The notes under the pieces are model-generated. The model did no database searches. It was not told the origin of the DNA and was given only the letters and a program-made list of their open reading frames with translations. Below, piece by piece: positions 25,092 through 33,747 of a stretch of DNA of 64,000 bases (position 1 is the first letter of the stretch; the number at the start of each line of letters is the position of its first letter). The stretch lies in assembly GCA_947487205.1 (NCBI GenBank), contig CANKVU010000004.1, forward strand, positions 1 through 64,000. Direction: 5' to 3'. The position numbers and the translations under genes were made by a program. The DNA comes from an uncultured Paracoccaceae bacterium. GTDB lineage: Bacteria > Pseudomonadota > Alphaproteobacteria > Rhodobacterales > Rhodobacteraceae.

Positions 25092-25981
25092 CGCGGCTGC
25101 CGTACGGAAGTCTGGACGACCTTCACGACGCCTGCGGAGATGACGCGGATCTCGTGGCGGCCGCTTCCCACGTTGTTCCGGGCGGCGTCCGGCTCATCGC
25201 CGCCGCCCGCCGAAGGCGCCCCCTCGATCATGGTCAGATCGCCGATGCCGCTCAAGTCGAAATCGTCCGCCGCGCGGAGCGCGAGCGACAGCCGCCCCGA
25301 GGCGCCGGCCGACATCAGCGCCTCGGCCTGTTCGGTGGAGACTTCGAGCGTCGCGGTCTTGCCCATCATCGCCTCGCCGCGTCCCGCATCCGGCGCCGCC
25401 TCGTCGACGACGAGGGTTTCGGTGCCGAGGGCGCTCTGGCCGATAGCGAGCACGCGGACATTGGTCAGGATGGTGCGGGTCGCGCCCGTCGCAGTGCCGT
25501 CGCCGTCGAAGTCGCGCACGACGGTATGGAGGACGTCCACGCGGTCGTTCGGCAGCACGAAGCCGCCGGCGGTGATCTCCTCGCTGACGGAGACGCCGAT
25601 GGCGCGCATCCCCGGTTGCAGGATGGTGGCGAGGAAGCCGCCATCGGCGGTGGACAGGTGCGGCTCGCGGATCGGCTCGCCGACATAGAGGTTCGAGCGC
25701 AGCACCCGGTCGGTCAGATCGGCGATCGCGCCCGGGGATTGCGAGCGCAGGATCATCGTCCCGGTGATCCGCGCCTCCGGCCAGGGCGTCCAGCCGAGAT
25801 GGTCCGGCGCGAGCCGCGCGCCGCGTTTGAGATCGATCACCGGGGTCAGCACATCGACCTTCGGCTCCTCGATCACCACGGTCTCCGCCTCCGGCGGCTC
25901 GCGCCAGGTGGCCTGGAGCGCGAGCCAGCCGGCGGCGGAGCCGGAGATGAGGGCGATGGCGATGACGGCGAGACGGATCAT
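25088..25981 (-). CDS. cpaB: Flp pilus assembly protein CpaB/RcpC
   Basis: A 297-residue protein with an N-terminal membrane helix (LAVIAIALISGSAAGWLAL), an SAF/beta-clip domain (PVIDLKRGARLAPDHLGWTP) and the RcpC central region (RAIGVSVSEEITAGGFVLP, NDRVDVLHTVVRD). CpaB/RcpC sits in the periplasm and is thought to gate the secretin and modify the pilus. Here the operon has no secretin, so its partner must be encoded elsewhere or be absent. Confidence 0.88.
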   Translation of the reverse strand: MIRLAVIAIALISGSAAGWLALQATWREPPEAETVVIEEPKVDVLTPVIDLKRGARLAPDHLGWTPWPEARITGTMILRSQSPGAIADLTDRVLRSNLYVGEPIREPHLSTADGGFLATILQPGMRAIGVSVSEEITAGGFVLPNDRVDVLHTVVRDFDGDGTATGATRTILTNVRVLAIGQSALGTETLVVDEAAPDAGRGEAMMGKTATLEVSTEQAEALMSAGASGRLSLALRAADDFDLSGIGDLTMIEGAPSAGGGDEPDAARNNVGSGRHEIRVISAGVVKVVQTSVRQPR

Positions 25982-25988
25982 GGACGCT

Positions 25989-26480
25989 TCAACCCCAGAA
26001 CAGGCCGCCGAGGCGGATATCGAGCGCGACGAGGCCGGCGGGCGCCATCGCGACGGCGTAGGGAACGGTGACGGCCGCCCTCGCGCCGGCCGGACCGTCC
26101 GGCCCGGCGGCGGCGCTCCGGCGCGAGAGGGCGAGAAGGCCGAGCGAGAGGACGGCGCCGAAAAGCGCGGTGGCCAGGGCGAAGGTGGCGGTGGCCGGGC
26201 CGCCGAGCCAGAGCGCGGCGGCGCTGGCGAGCTTGGCGTCGCCGCCGCCGAGCCAGCCCAGCTCGAACATCGTCCAGGTGACGGCGAGCATCACCGCCCC
26301 CGCGAGGAGCGCGCCGGCGAGCGCGCCTTCGGCGGGGAACGCGAGGAGCACCGCGAGCGGGCCGAGCGCGGCCATCGCGCCGGTCAGCGCGTTCGGGATG
26401 CGGCGGGCGCGCAGATCGCCCCAGGCGGCGGCGGCGAGGAAGGCCATGAACGCGGCGGCGAAGATCCAGTCGGCAGGCAT
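25989..26480 (-). CDS. cpaA: Prepilin peptidase TadV/CpaA
   Basis: A 163-residue membrane protein with several hydrophobic helices. The two aspartates of type IV prepilin peptidases are present in AAWGDLRARRIPNALTG and in GWLGGGDAKLASAAALWLG. It cleaves the Flp prepilin and TadE-like pseudopilins at the inner membrane. ATG 26480 was chosen as the first start after the TadG stop; the frame is open farther upstream only inside that gene. Confidence 0.88.
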   Translation of the reverse strand: MPADWIFAAAFMAFLAAAAWGDLRARRIPNALTGAMAALGPLAVLLAFPAEGALAGALLAGAVMLAVTWTMFELGWLGGGDAKLASAAALWLGGPATATFALATALFGAVLSLGLLALSRRSAAAGPDGPAGARAAVTVPYAVAMAPAGLVALDIRLGGLFWG

Positions 26481-26488
26481 GTCGGCTC

Positions 26489-27766
26489 CTATTCCACCAG
26501 CGCGATCGTCTCGGCGACGGCGATCCGCCGCGTTCCGGGCGCCGCGCAGCCCCCCCGGAGTTCCGAATTGCCGGTGAACTCCACGCGCCGGGCGACGATC
26601 TGGATGCAGGATCCGGCGCCGCCGAAATTGCCACTGTAGGAGAGATTCGCGGACGGAAGGTAAACGGCGCCGTTGAGACGCGAGCCGGCGGAGCCGTTTA
26701 TGGTGTGGCTGATGCCGCTGTCGGCGCGGTCGCCGAAGAAGACGAGACCCGAATAGGGGCCGCTCGCCGGGGCCGTGAAGTCGACATCCGCGGTGCCGTT
26801 GAACGACAGCGACGCGCCGCCGGTGAGGAAGAAGGTCACCCCGTCGCCGGAGACGCTGGCGTTGGAGTTGATCGAGAACGTGCCGCCATCGACGATGTAG
26901 AGGCCGGGCTCGAAGAACGTGTCGCCGCGGACGGTCAGACCGCCGCAATACTGCTCGAACGCCGTACCGTCGGGCATGGTCTGCGACGGCACGACCGTCG
27001 TGGCCGACCCGTTGGCGCCGATGCCGTTGTCGGCGGCGCAATCGCCCTCCTCCGGCGGCTGGGCGACATCGGCGTAGGGATCGGGGATCGGCGGCGCCTC
27101 GGTGCGCGAGCGGTCGCAGGTCTGCAGGGCGAGGTTTCCGTTCGGGGACACGCCGCCGACGCTGTTGACGCAGCCGGTGGTCAGCTCGGCGCGACCGCCA
27201 TTCATCAAGAAGGCGTCCGCGGCCACCGAGTTCGTCGCCACGTCGCAGCCGTCGAAGGTGATGTCGGCCGAGCCGCCGACGGTGATCGCCCCGGCTCCGG
27301 AGGGATCGAGGGCGAGCAGACAGGCATCGCCGCCGCCGCGCACCTGCGCCACGGCGCGCGCATCGATCGCCACGGGATCCTGCGAATAGATGAGGGTGAA
27401 GAAGCGCACCTGCTGGCGGGCGAGACGGATCTCCACCGCGCTCGGCACGCCGGCGAAATCGCCGCTCGCGGGGGGGTGGGACAGTGCCATCGTGTCCTCG
27501 CCCGCGCGTAGGCCGCTCGACCCGGCGATGGCGGCGGCGGCGACCTGCATCTCGGCCTCGCTCCGCCCCGAGCGCAGTTGCACCGCGGCGGCATAGGCCG
27601 CCAGATCGCCCGCCTGCTGGAGCTTGCGCTGGCTGAGATACCAGAAGCTCGCCTCCGCGCCGAGGGCCATGCCGCCCACGAGGATCGGCAGCGCGATCCC
27701 GGTCAGGATCGCGACCGCGCCGGAGCGGTCGGCGCCGAAGCGCGCAAGGAGGCGGGGCGCGCGCAT
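26489..27766 (-). CDS. tadG: TadG-like pilus assembly protein
   Basis: A 425-residue protein. The N-terminal TadG/TadE-like segment SGAVAILTGIALPILVGGMA is a single membrane helix. A long periplasmic domain rich in Gly, Asn and Asp follows, with three Cys pairs and beta-solenoid-like repeats (GLYIVDGGTFSINSNASVSG; GVTFFLTGGASLSFNGTADV). Its position between the peptidase and TadC genes is unusual; tadG commonly lies at the operon end. It is predicted to be cell-envelope exposed. Confidence 0.75.
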   Translation of the reverse strand: MRAPRLLARFGADRSGAVAILTGIALPILVGGMALGAEASFWYLSQRKLQQAGDLAAYAAAVQLRSGRSEAEMQVAAAAIAGSSGLRAGEDTMALSHPPASGDFAGVPSAVEIRLARQQVRFFTLIYSQDPVAIDARAVAQVRGGGDACLLALDPSGAGAITVGGSADITFDGCDVATNSVAADAFLMNGGRAELTTGCVNSVGGVSPNGNLALQTCDRSRTEAPPIPDPYADVAQPPEEGDCAADNGIGANGSATTVVPSQTMPDGTAFEQYCGGLTVRGDTFFEPGLYIVDGGTFSINSNASVSGDGVTFFLTGGASLSFNGTADVDFTAPASGPYSGLVFFGDRADSGISHTINGSAGSRLNGAVYLPSANLSYSGNFGGAGSCIQIVARRVEFTGNSELRGGCAAPGTRRIAVAETIALVE

Positions 27767-27770
27767 CCGA

Positions 27771-28760
27771 TCAGTTCTCCATGATCTGGATGATCGCCGG
27801 GGTCATGATGACGGCGAAGAGGACGGGCATGAAGAAAACGATCATCGGCACGGTCAGCTTCGGCGGCAGGGCGGCGGCCTTCTTCTCCGCCTCTGCCAGG
27901 CGCAGATCGCGCGTCTCGCGCGACAGGACGCGCAGGGCCTGACCGACCGGCGTGCCGTACTTCTCGGACTGGATGAGGCTGGTGACGACCGAATTGACCA
28001 CCTCGATGTCGTTGCGGGCGGCGAGGCGGCGATAGGCTTTCGAGCGATCCTGCAGGTAGGTCAGCTCGGCGGTGGTCAGCGACAGCTCCTCGCTGAGAGT
28101 GAGGCTCTGGATTGCCATCTCTTCGGCGACCTTGCGGAACCCCGCCTCGATCGACATCCCCGACTCGACGCAGATGAGCAGCAGGTCCATGGCGTCGGGC
28201 CAGTTGCGCTTGATCTCGGCGCGGCGCTTCTGGAGGCGGTTCTTCAGGAAGATGATGGGCGCGTGCCAGCCCGCCGCCGCTCCGATGAGCGCCAGGGCGG
28301 CGTGCAGGGCGGCGGACTTGCCGTCGAAGACGATGAGTGAGGAGTAGATGCCGAAGGTCGCGCCGAGCCCGACGGCGACGATCACCCGCATCGCGGTGAG
28401 CTTGATGACGGCGGCGGGGCTGCGGTAGCCGGCCTGGTGGATGAGCGTCTGGGTCTTCGGGTCGGCCATGAGCCGACCGAGATTGAGCCGTTCCACGATC
28501 GCCTTGTAGAGCCGCTTCGGCGCGGCGTGGCGCAGGGTGGTGACGGCGTCCTTGTCGCGGCTTCGGCGCGCCGCGGCGGCGCGGTCGCGCAGGTCGCGCT
28601 CGGTGCGGGCGGCGCCGCGCAGGCGCTTGCGCCGGCGGTCCGCATCGAGGAGCGGCCAGCCAAGCGCGGCGACGGTCGCCGCCGCGCAGAGCGCCGCGAC
28701 GAACGGGGCGAGCCGTGCCGGGTCGTCGAGGATGGCGAGGATGATCTCGGTGAATCCCAC
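27771..28760 (-). CDS. tadC: Type II/IV secretion system F-domain protein TadC
   Basis: A 329-residue inner-membrane platform protein. A GTG start at 28760 (VGFTEIILAI) lies five bases after the TadB stop; no ATG fits. Membrane helices lie at the N-terminus, around residues 125-165 and at the C-terminus (TVPMIVFFMPVLFAVIMTPA). The T2SSF domain has DAMDLLLICVESGMSIEAGF and the TPVGQALRVLSRETRDLR turn. Pairs with TadB beneath the TadA ATPase. Confidence 0.88.
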   Translation of the reverse strand: MGFTEIILAILDDPARLAPFVAALCAAATVAALGWPLLDADRRRKRLRGAARTERDLRDRAAAARRSRDKDAVTTLRHAAPKRLYKAIVERLNLGRLMADPKTQTLIHQAGYRSPAAVIKLTAMRVIVAVGLGATFGIYSSLIVFDGKSAALHAALALIGAAAGWHAPIIFLKNRLQKRRAEIKRNWPDAMDLLLICVESGMSIEAGFRKVAEEMAIQSLTLSEELSLTTAELTYLQDRSKAYRRLAARNDIEVVNSVVTSLIQSEKYGTPVGQALRVLSRETRDLRLAEAEKKAAALPPKLTVPMIVFFMPVLFAVIMTPAIIQIMEN

Positions 28761-28765
28761 GGTGC

Positions 28766-29746
28766 TCAGACCTCGATCCGGATCATCTTTGCCATCACCA
28801 GGACGCCCAGGAGCATCCACAGGCCGGAGGCGACGAGGACGACGTTGCCGAGCGGCTCGGTGAAGAGCAGGCCGATATATTGCGGGCTGGTGAGCCAGAC
28901 CAGCGCGCTGACGACCGCCGGCAGCGCGCCGATGATGCCGCCCGACGCCTTCGCCTCCGAACTCATCGACTTGATCTTCGCGCGGAGCTGGACGCGCGCG
29001 CGCAGCACCGAGACGAGATTGTCGAGCGATTCGCTGAGCCGCCCGCCGGTGCGCGATTGCAGGCCGATGACGATGGCGAAGAAATTGACCTCGGAGATCG
29101 GAACGCGGGCCGCCATGCGGTCCACCGCATCGGAGAGCGGCAGGCCGTAGCTCTGTTGTTCGAGCAAACGGGCGAATTCGCCCCGAAGTGGCTCGGGCGC
29201 CTCGCGCGAGACGATGCGAAGGCAGTCGATGAGCGGCAGGCCCGACTTCACTCCGCGCACGATGATGTCGAGCGCGGTCGGGAAATCCCGCGAGATCGCT
29301 TTCAGCCGCCGCGCCTGCCGGACCTTGAGGAACAGGACGAGCGCCCCGGGCCCCGTCGCCGCGCCGAAGAGCGCGGCGGGGACGAGCGCGAGATCGGCCA
29401 GAAGCGCCGCGAGGGAGGCGAGCACGGTCAACAGCGCACAGAGCGCCGGAGCGGTCCAGCTCGGCCAGCCGAGCCCGGCGCGGTCGAGCAGCATGCGGAT
29501 CGAGACTCGGCCGGCGCCGCGGCGGCGGGCGAGGATCTCGCTGGCATGGCGGCGCACCTCGTCCTCGCCGCGCCCCCGGGAGGCGGCGCGCGCCGCAACG
29601 GGCGGCGCGTAGCGGGCAAGCCGCTTGCGACGACGCTCGGCGACGGCGGCGCGGCCGGCAGCAAGCGCCCAGACCGCCGAGGAGACCGCGACGAGGACGA
29701 GCGTGCCGGTGAGCGCCGCGAGCAGGAAGGGATCGCCGTCCATCAT
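28766..29746 (-). CDS. tadB: Type II/IV secretion system F-domain protein TadB
   Basis: A 326-residue inner-membrane protein with N-terminal helix, paired central helices (ALLTVLASLAALLADLALVP) and C-terminal helices (GNVVLVASGLWMLLGVLVMA). The T2SSF domain is clear: FPTALDIIVRGVKSGLPLID and FAIVIGLQSRTGGRLSESLD. The start (MMDGD) overlaps the TadA stop. Works with TadC as the pilus platform. Confidence 0.9.
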   Translation of the reverse strand: MMDGDPFLLAALTGTLVLVAVSSAVWALAAGRAAVAERRRKRLARYAPPVAARAASRGRGEDEVRRHASEILARRRGAGRVSIRMLLDRAGLGWPSWTAPALCALLTVLASLAALLADLALVPAALFGAATGPGALVLFLKVRQARRLKAISRDFPTALDIIVRGVKSGLPLIDCLRIVSREAPEPLRGEFARLLEQQSYGLPLSDAVDRMAARVPISEVNFFAIVIGLQSRTGGRLSESLDNLVSVLRARVQLRAKIKSMSSEAKASGGIIGALPAVVSALVWLTSPQYIGLLFTEPLGNVVLVASGLWMLLGVLVMAKMIRIEV

Positions 29747-31236
29747 AGGCCGGGGCCCGTGAAGCCGTCGTCGTCCTCGTCGAGGCCCCCGCGGTGCTCG
29801 GAGCGGTCGATGGCGTCGGCAAGGCGTCCGTGCTCGCCGTAATAGCGGGCCCGCTCCCAGAAGGCGGGGCGCCCGATTCCCGTGGAGCGGTGCCGACCCT
29901 TGATGCGGCCCTCCGCATCCTCGCCGACGATGTCGTAGAGGAAGATGTCCTGCGTGGTGATCACGTCCCCCTCCATGCCGGTGACTTCGGTGACGTGGGT
30001 GATGACGCGCCGGCCGTCGCGCAGGCGCGAAGCCTGCACGATGACGTCGATCGAGGAGACCATCATCTCGCGCACGGTCTTCGGTGGCAGGTTGACCCCG
30101 CCCACCGAGATCATCGATTCGAGGCGGCTCAACGCCTCGCGGGGGGAGTTGGCGTGGAGCGTGCCCATCGAGCCGTCATGGCCGGTGTTCATCGCCTGCA
30201 GGAGGTCGAACGCCTCCGCGCCGCGGACCTCGCCGACGATGATCCGTTCGGGCCGCATCCGAAGGCAGTTCTTGACGAGATCGCGCATGGAGACGAGTCC
30301 CTGCCCCTCCAGGTTCTCGGGGCGCGTCTCCAGCCGGACGACATGCGGCTGCTGGAGCTGGAGCTCGGCGGAATCCTCGCAGGTGACGATGCGCTCGTCG
30401 GCGTCGATGCAGGCAGTGAGGCAGTTGAGGAGCGTGGTCTTGCCCGATCCGGTGCCGCCCGAGATCAGCACGTTGCAGCGCACGCGCCCGATGATGCGCA
30501 GGATCTCCGCCCCCGCCTCGGTGATCGAGCCGAGGGAGACGAGCTGGTCGAGGGTCAGCTTGTCGCGCTTGAACTTGCGGATCGTCAGCGTCGGCCCGTC
30601 GATCGCGAGCGGCGGGACGATCACGTTCACCCGGCTGCCATCGGGCAGGCGGGCGTCGCAGATCGGGGAGCTTTCGTCCACCCGACGGCCGACGGCGCTG
30701 ACGATGCGCTGGCAGATCGCCATGAGCTGATCCTCGCTGTCGAAGACCACGTCGGATTGCTGGGTCTTGCCGCCGACCTCGATGAAGGTCTGGAGCGCCC
30801 CGTTCACCATGATGTCGGAGATGTCGTCGCGTTCGAGGAGCGGCTGGAGCGGGCCGTAGCCCAGCACCTGGTCGGTGATCTCGCGGGCGAGGCGCATGCG
30901 CTCGGCGCTCGGCACGCTGACTTGTTCCTCGGCGATCAGATCCCCGAGGATGGTGAGGATCTCGTCGCGGGCGACATCGGGGGCGAGCTTCGAGAGGGAG
31001 GCGAGGTCGATCGTGTCGACCATGTTGGAGAAGAGCCGCTGCTTCAGCTCGGCGAACGCGGCGTTCTCGTTGACGGCGCGCGGCTTCGGCCGCGCGATCT
31101 CGGGTGCGGGCTCGGCCGGGACGACGGAGGCCGCCCCGGCCTGCGCTGGGGGCACCGCCGCCAGCGCAGGCGCGGAAGCGCGGCGTGGAGCCGCCGCGCC
31201 GTCCCGTTTTCCGAATCCCGCACCTCCGGGTCGCAT
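29743..31236 (-). CDS. tadA: Pilus assembly ATPase TadA/CpaF
   Basis: A 497-residue secretion ATPase. After an Ala/Pro-rich N-terminus come the N-terminal domain (YGPLQPLLERDDISDIMVNG), Walker A GGTGSGKTTLLN near residue 262, the Asp box (IVTCEDSAELQLQQPHVVRL), Walker B PERIIVGEVRG and the His box (MNTGHDGSMGTLHANSPREA). It powers Flp pilus polymerisation at the cytoplasmic face. Starts 30 bp after the pilin stop. Confidence 0.95.
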   Translation of the reverse strand: MRPGGAGFGKRDGAAAPRRASAPALAAVPPAQAGAASVVPAEPAPEIARPKPRAVNENAAFAELKQRLFSNMVDTIDLASLSKLAPDVARDEILTILGDLIAEEQVSVPSAERMRLAREITDQVLGYGPLQPLLERDDISDIMVNGALQTFIEVGGKTQQSDVVFDSEDQLMAICQRIVSAVGRRVDESSPICDARLPDGSRVNVIVPPLAIDGPTLTIRKFKRDKLTLDQLVSLGSITEAGAEILRIIGRVRCNVLISGGTGSGKTTLLNCLTACIDADERIVTCEDSAELQLQQPHVVRLETRPENLEGQGLVSMRDLVKNCLRMRPERIIVGEVRGAEAFDLLQAMNTGHDGSMGTLHANSPREALSRLESMISVGGVNLPPKTVREMMVSSIDVIVQASRLRDGRRVITHVTEVTGMEGDVITTQDIFLYDIVGEDAEGRIKGRHRSTGIGRPAFWERARYYGEHGRLADAIDRSEHRGGLDEDDDGFTGPGL

Positions 31237-31266
31237 GATCTGCCTTACGCCTTGTCAGGCCGCCGC

Positions 31267-31443
31267 TTATTGGTTCGCCTCGTTGATCTTCGTCTCGATG
31301 GCCGTGAACTGGGCTGCGACCTTCGGGCCGAGCGTTACGAGCACGGTAATCACCGCAACCGCGAGAAGACCCGCGATGAGCCCGTATTCGATGGCCGTGG
31401 CGCCGTCTTCGTTGCGGCGAAACTTCTTGATGAGATTGGACAT
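31267..31443 (-). CDS. flp: Flp-type pilin
   Basis: A 58-residue prepilin, MSNLIKKFRRNEDGATAIEY and onward. The class III leader ends at Gly14, with processing expected before Ala. Glu at +5 and Tyr at +6 of the mature protein (ATAIEYG) are the Flp signature. A single hydrophobic helix then a short polar tail (KINEANQ) follow. The RBS aaaggaaa lies just upstream. Being first after a 281 bp gap, it probably has its own strong promoter. It is the major pilus subunit. Confidence 0.93.
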   Translation of the reverse strand: MSNLIKKFRRNEDGATAIEYGLIAGLLAVAVITVLVTLGPKVAAQFTAIETKINEANQ

Positions 31444-31724
31444 CCTGGTTTCCTTTCCTTGCCTTCACCGATGGCCCCCGGCGGGTCATCCTCGTGCAGG
31501 GCGATGATCGTTCCGTGTTCCCGGCATTCGCCTGTTCTGGCTCGTGCCGGCATGCGACGGGATGGTCTCTCCGCCCCGCCGCGCGGGGACCGGAATTCCG
31601 CGGCCCGCTCTACGGCAGAGTTTTGACGAGCCGGGTTTACCGAGTCTGAATCGGCGCTTGGTTCTCGTCCGGATAATGCATGGAATTTTAGCGTTTTTTT
31701 GCCCGATCGGGATCCTGCTGCCGA
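31444..31724 (-). promoter_or_regulatory. Pilin upstream region
   Basis: A 281 bp non-coding gap between the pilus N-domain gene and the pilin start, more AT-rich than its flanks (runs such as gcgtttttttgc near 31690). It is the likely site of the pilin promoter. A short perfect palindrome cccgatcggg lies near 31702-31711. I could not assign a promoter box with confidence. Confidence 0.45.
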
Positions 31725-32204
31725 TCAGCCGTCTTCCGATGCCGCGCTCTCGGCGGTGGCGGAAACCGGTGCTGCTTCGCCCTCGGGCGCGCAGGAGGGA
31801 TTACAGATCTGCACCTCGCGCGCGAGTCCGCGCCAAACCACGATCCTGCGGCCCGATCGGATGACGCGGAGATTGATCTCGTCGATCCGCCGGCCCTCGC
31901 CGTCGAGCACAATGGCGTTCGTCGCGCCCTCCGCGAGGCCGGTTAGAACGATTGAATCCGACCGGGCGACCGAGGCGATCGCGACGGCGCTGTCGCCGAG
32001 GATCACCGTGCCCAGCTCGGCCTCGTACTCCAGAAGCGCCGCTCTGCCCCGCTCGATCACCAACGTCCGCGCGGATGGCGGGGCAGCGACCAGACTGGGC
32101 AAAGCCTCCTGTGCGCCCGCCGACGGGCATCCGGCAATGGCGGCGGCGAGCGCCGCAGCCTTGAGACGGCGGGCGGGTCGGAATTCTTTCTCGCGGCCGG
32201 GCAT
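31725..32204 (-). CDS. Pilus assembly protein N-terminal domain protein (CpaC/RcpA N-domain only)
   Basis: A 159-residue exported protein. A signal peptide (KAAALAAAIAGCPSAGAQEA, possibly a lipobox LAAAIAGC) precedes the T2SS/T3SS pilus N-domain: RTLVIERGRAALLEYEAELG, VILGDSAVAIASVARSDSIV, TGLAEGATNAIVLDGEGRRI. In standard Tad loci this domain begins a 450-500 residue secretin (RcpA/CpaC). Here the protein stops after it, with no secretin domain. It may act as a periplasmic adaptor, or be a truncated secretin. Confidence 0.75.
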   Translation of the reverse strand: MPGREKEFRPARRLKAAALAAAIAGCPSAGAQEALPSLVAAPPSARTLVIERGRAALLEYEAELGTVILGDSAVAIASVARSDSIVLTGLAEGATNAIVLDGEGRRIDEINLRVIRSGRRIVVWRGLAREVQICNPSCAPEGEAAPVSATAESAASEDG

Positions 32205-32435
32205 TGCACATCCTCGGGTTGGAGCGCTTGGGGGTCAAGGATGGCCCGAGATCCTTTCCGAAGCGTAATCATGGGTTCGTTTCCGGGAGAGTAAGGAATC
32301 TCACGCTCCCATGAGCGCTTCAGGCATTCTCGACATACCAAGGCCACCCCCAGTAGTCGCAAAAGAGCCGATGGTCGCGGCTCAAGCTCTGGATATTCGC
32401 GTTCGCTACACCTGCCGGTCCCCGTGGGCTCTGAT
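32205..32435. promoter_or_regulatory. Upstream region of the pilus locus
   Basis: 231 bp between the first pilus gene and the IS5-family fragment. It is lower in GC than the genes and would hold the promoter for the pilus N-domain gene. No operator or riboswitch recognised. Confidence 0.35.
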
Positions 32436-32599
32436 GGGCTGTGTTGCGCAAAGGTGGAGCGAGGGATTCATCTCGTGAATCCAGCGTAGTAGCTGGTCTG
32501 CATGAGCAGACCCATCCCACCGAGCTACATGACCAAGACCTGGCCGGCCTACAACGAAGCGCTGAAGCAGCGTGGGGCCCTGACGATCTGGTTCGATCC
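32436..32599 (+). mobile_element. Truncated IS5-family 5' end
   Basis: Starts with the terminal repeat gggctgtgttgcgcaaagg, then leads to MSRPIPPSYMTKTWPAYNEA then LKQRGALTIWFDPA (ATG at 32502), the N-terminus of the same IS5-family transposase found decayed at 21767-22810. The transposase is cut after 31 or so codons at 32599, where the duplicated module begins. Its orientation is opposite to the other copy. Confidence 0.75.
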
Positions 32600-33210
32600 C
32601 GCAAAATCGGCACGCCGCTGCTTACGGTCAAGGCGCTGGTCCAGAACGGAAAGGTCCCGTCCTCGGCGATCGACCCCACAATGCAGGGCCTCGCCGCGAT
32701 TTACATTGATCTCCAAGAGGTTCGGACGGCAGTCGCCGGCGAATTGCGCGACGCGGTGCCCAAGCTGAAGACTGCGAAGATCCTCGGCGGGTCGCTGCGG
32801 ATGGTGGACTACCTGCTCTCGACGGGGGAACTGGCTCTGGAAAAGCGCGGCCTTTCACTTCGCGGTCATACAATGCCGGCCGTGACACGCGCGTCCATCG
32901 ACGGCTTCCTCGCGGAACACACGACGCTCGGCCGCCTCTCAAGAGCCCCCGGCCTGTCGTTCCAGCACCTGCGCTTCGAACTGCCGAAACTGGAAATCCG
33001 GCCGCGCCCGGTCCCGAAAGACACCGGACAGATTTACACAAGAGCCGGGTTGAGAGACGTAATTCTCGCCTCGGACCTCGAGCTGCCCGGGCCACTGCAC
33101 TGGGACAGGATGTGAGGCTGACGCCGAATCAAACCGCGAGCGATTCGCCTGCACCGGACCCAAAGGTAAGCCTATGTGTCGATACAGGAAAAACTATCTG
33201 CGTCTGACAA
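32600..33210 (+). repeat. Roughly 600 bp duplicated module, copy 2, with open frame 32600-33115
   Basis: The open frame encodes about 171 residues after the IS junction (GTPLLTVKALVQNGKVPSSA, AIYIDLQEVRTAVAGELRDA, MPAVTRASIDGFLAEHTTLG, LSFQHLRFELPKLEIRPRPV) and ends at the TGA at 33113-33115. Two repeated helix-strand units, each an L-x-V/L then short helix then recognition-like helix, suggest winged-helix DNA-binding modules such as the C-terminal part of TniQ-like transposon proteins. That likeness is tentative. The 5' end of the gene is missing, replaced by IS sequence. Copy 1 lies at 20881-21490. Downstream, the run ggtaagcctatg leads into a 62-codon frame (33174-33362) that I cannot support as a gene. 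Confidence 0.55.
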
Positions 33211-33339
33211 CTGATGTAGTGGCGCGCCTCGGCGGAGAAAGTTCGAACTTATTGTTCGACGCTCTAGCCGAATGGGAGCGCCATCTCCGAGCCGTTGAAG
33301 CCTCTAACACCGTAACCCAAGACAACGATCCGGGGTGCG

Positions 33340-33747
33340 GTGATGAGCATTTCGGACCATAATTTCAACAAGGTAGCCAATCCGAAGGCCAAGCGCGAAG
33401 CGCCATTCTCACTGCGCCTCAGCTTTGAGGAACGGGCGGCGCTCAAGAAGCTGGCCGGGAAGATGCCTCTTGGCGCCTGTATCAAGGCCATCCTCAAAGA
33501 AGCCATTGCCCAGAACAAGGGCGTGCCTTCCTCTCCGGCGATGGATACGGAAGCCCTGGGCCGCGTACTCGGCGCGCTCGGGTCCTCGCGGCTGTCTCAG
33601 AACGTCAACCAGCTCGCTAAGGCGGTGAACACGGGCACGCTGCCCGTGACACCGGAGACCGAAGCCGAACTTAAAGAGGCCTGCCGCGCCATCGCGGAAA
33701 TGCGGGCCGATCTCATGCGCGCCCTCACGGAACGGGGGCCGTCATGA
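33340..33747 (+). CDS. MobC-like relaxosome accessory protein
   Basis: A 135-residue protein. The pattern PFSLRLSFEERAALKKLAGK (ribbon-helix-helix-like N-terminus) and LGSSRLSQNVNQLAKAVNTG then ELKEACRAIAEMRADLM matches MobC-type bacterial mobilisation proteins. The stop overlaps the relaxase start (ATGA). It should bind the transfer origin and help the relaxase nick. The start may be the first or second Met at 33340/33343. Confidence 0.75.
   Translation: MMSISDHNFNKVANPKAKREAPFSLRLSFEERAALKKLAGKMPLGACIKAILKEAIAQNKGVPSSPAMDTEALGRVLGALGSSRLSQNVNQLAKAVNTGTLPVTPETEAELKEACRAIAEMRADLMRALTERGPS

Noticed and set aside
33174-33362. A 62-codon gene before mobC
   Set aside because: It begins in sequence shared with the decayed module copy at 21.45 kb, lacks a ribosome site and overlaps the mobC start, so I could not support it.
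33100-33400. Left attachment site as a repeat of the tRNA-Arg 3' end
   Set aside because: I looked for gctggggaggattcgaac or close variants and found none. Large serine recombinases need only a very short core, so absence is not informative.
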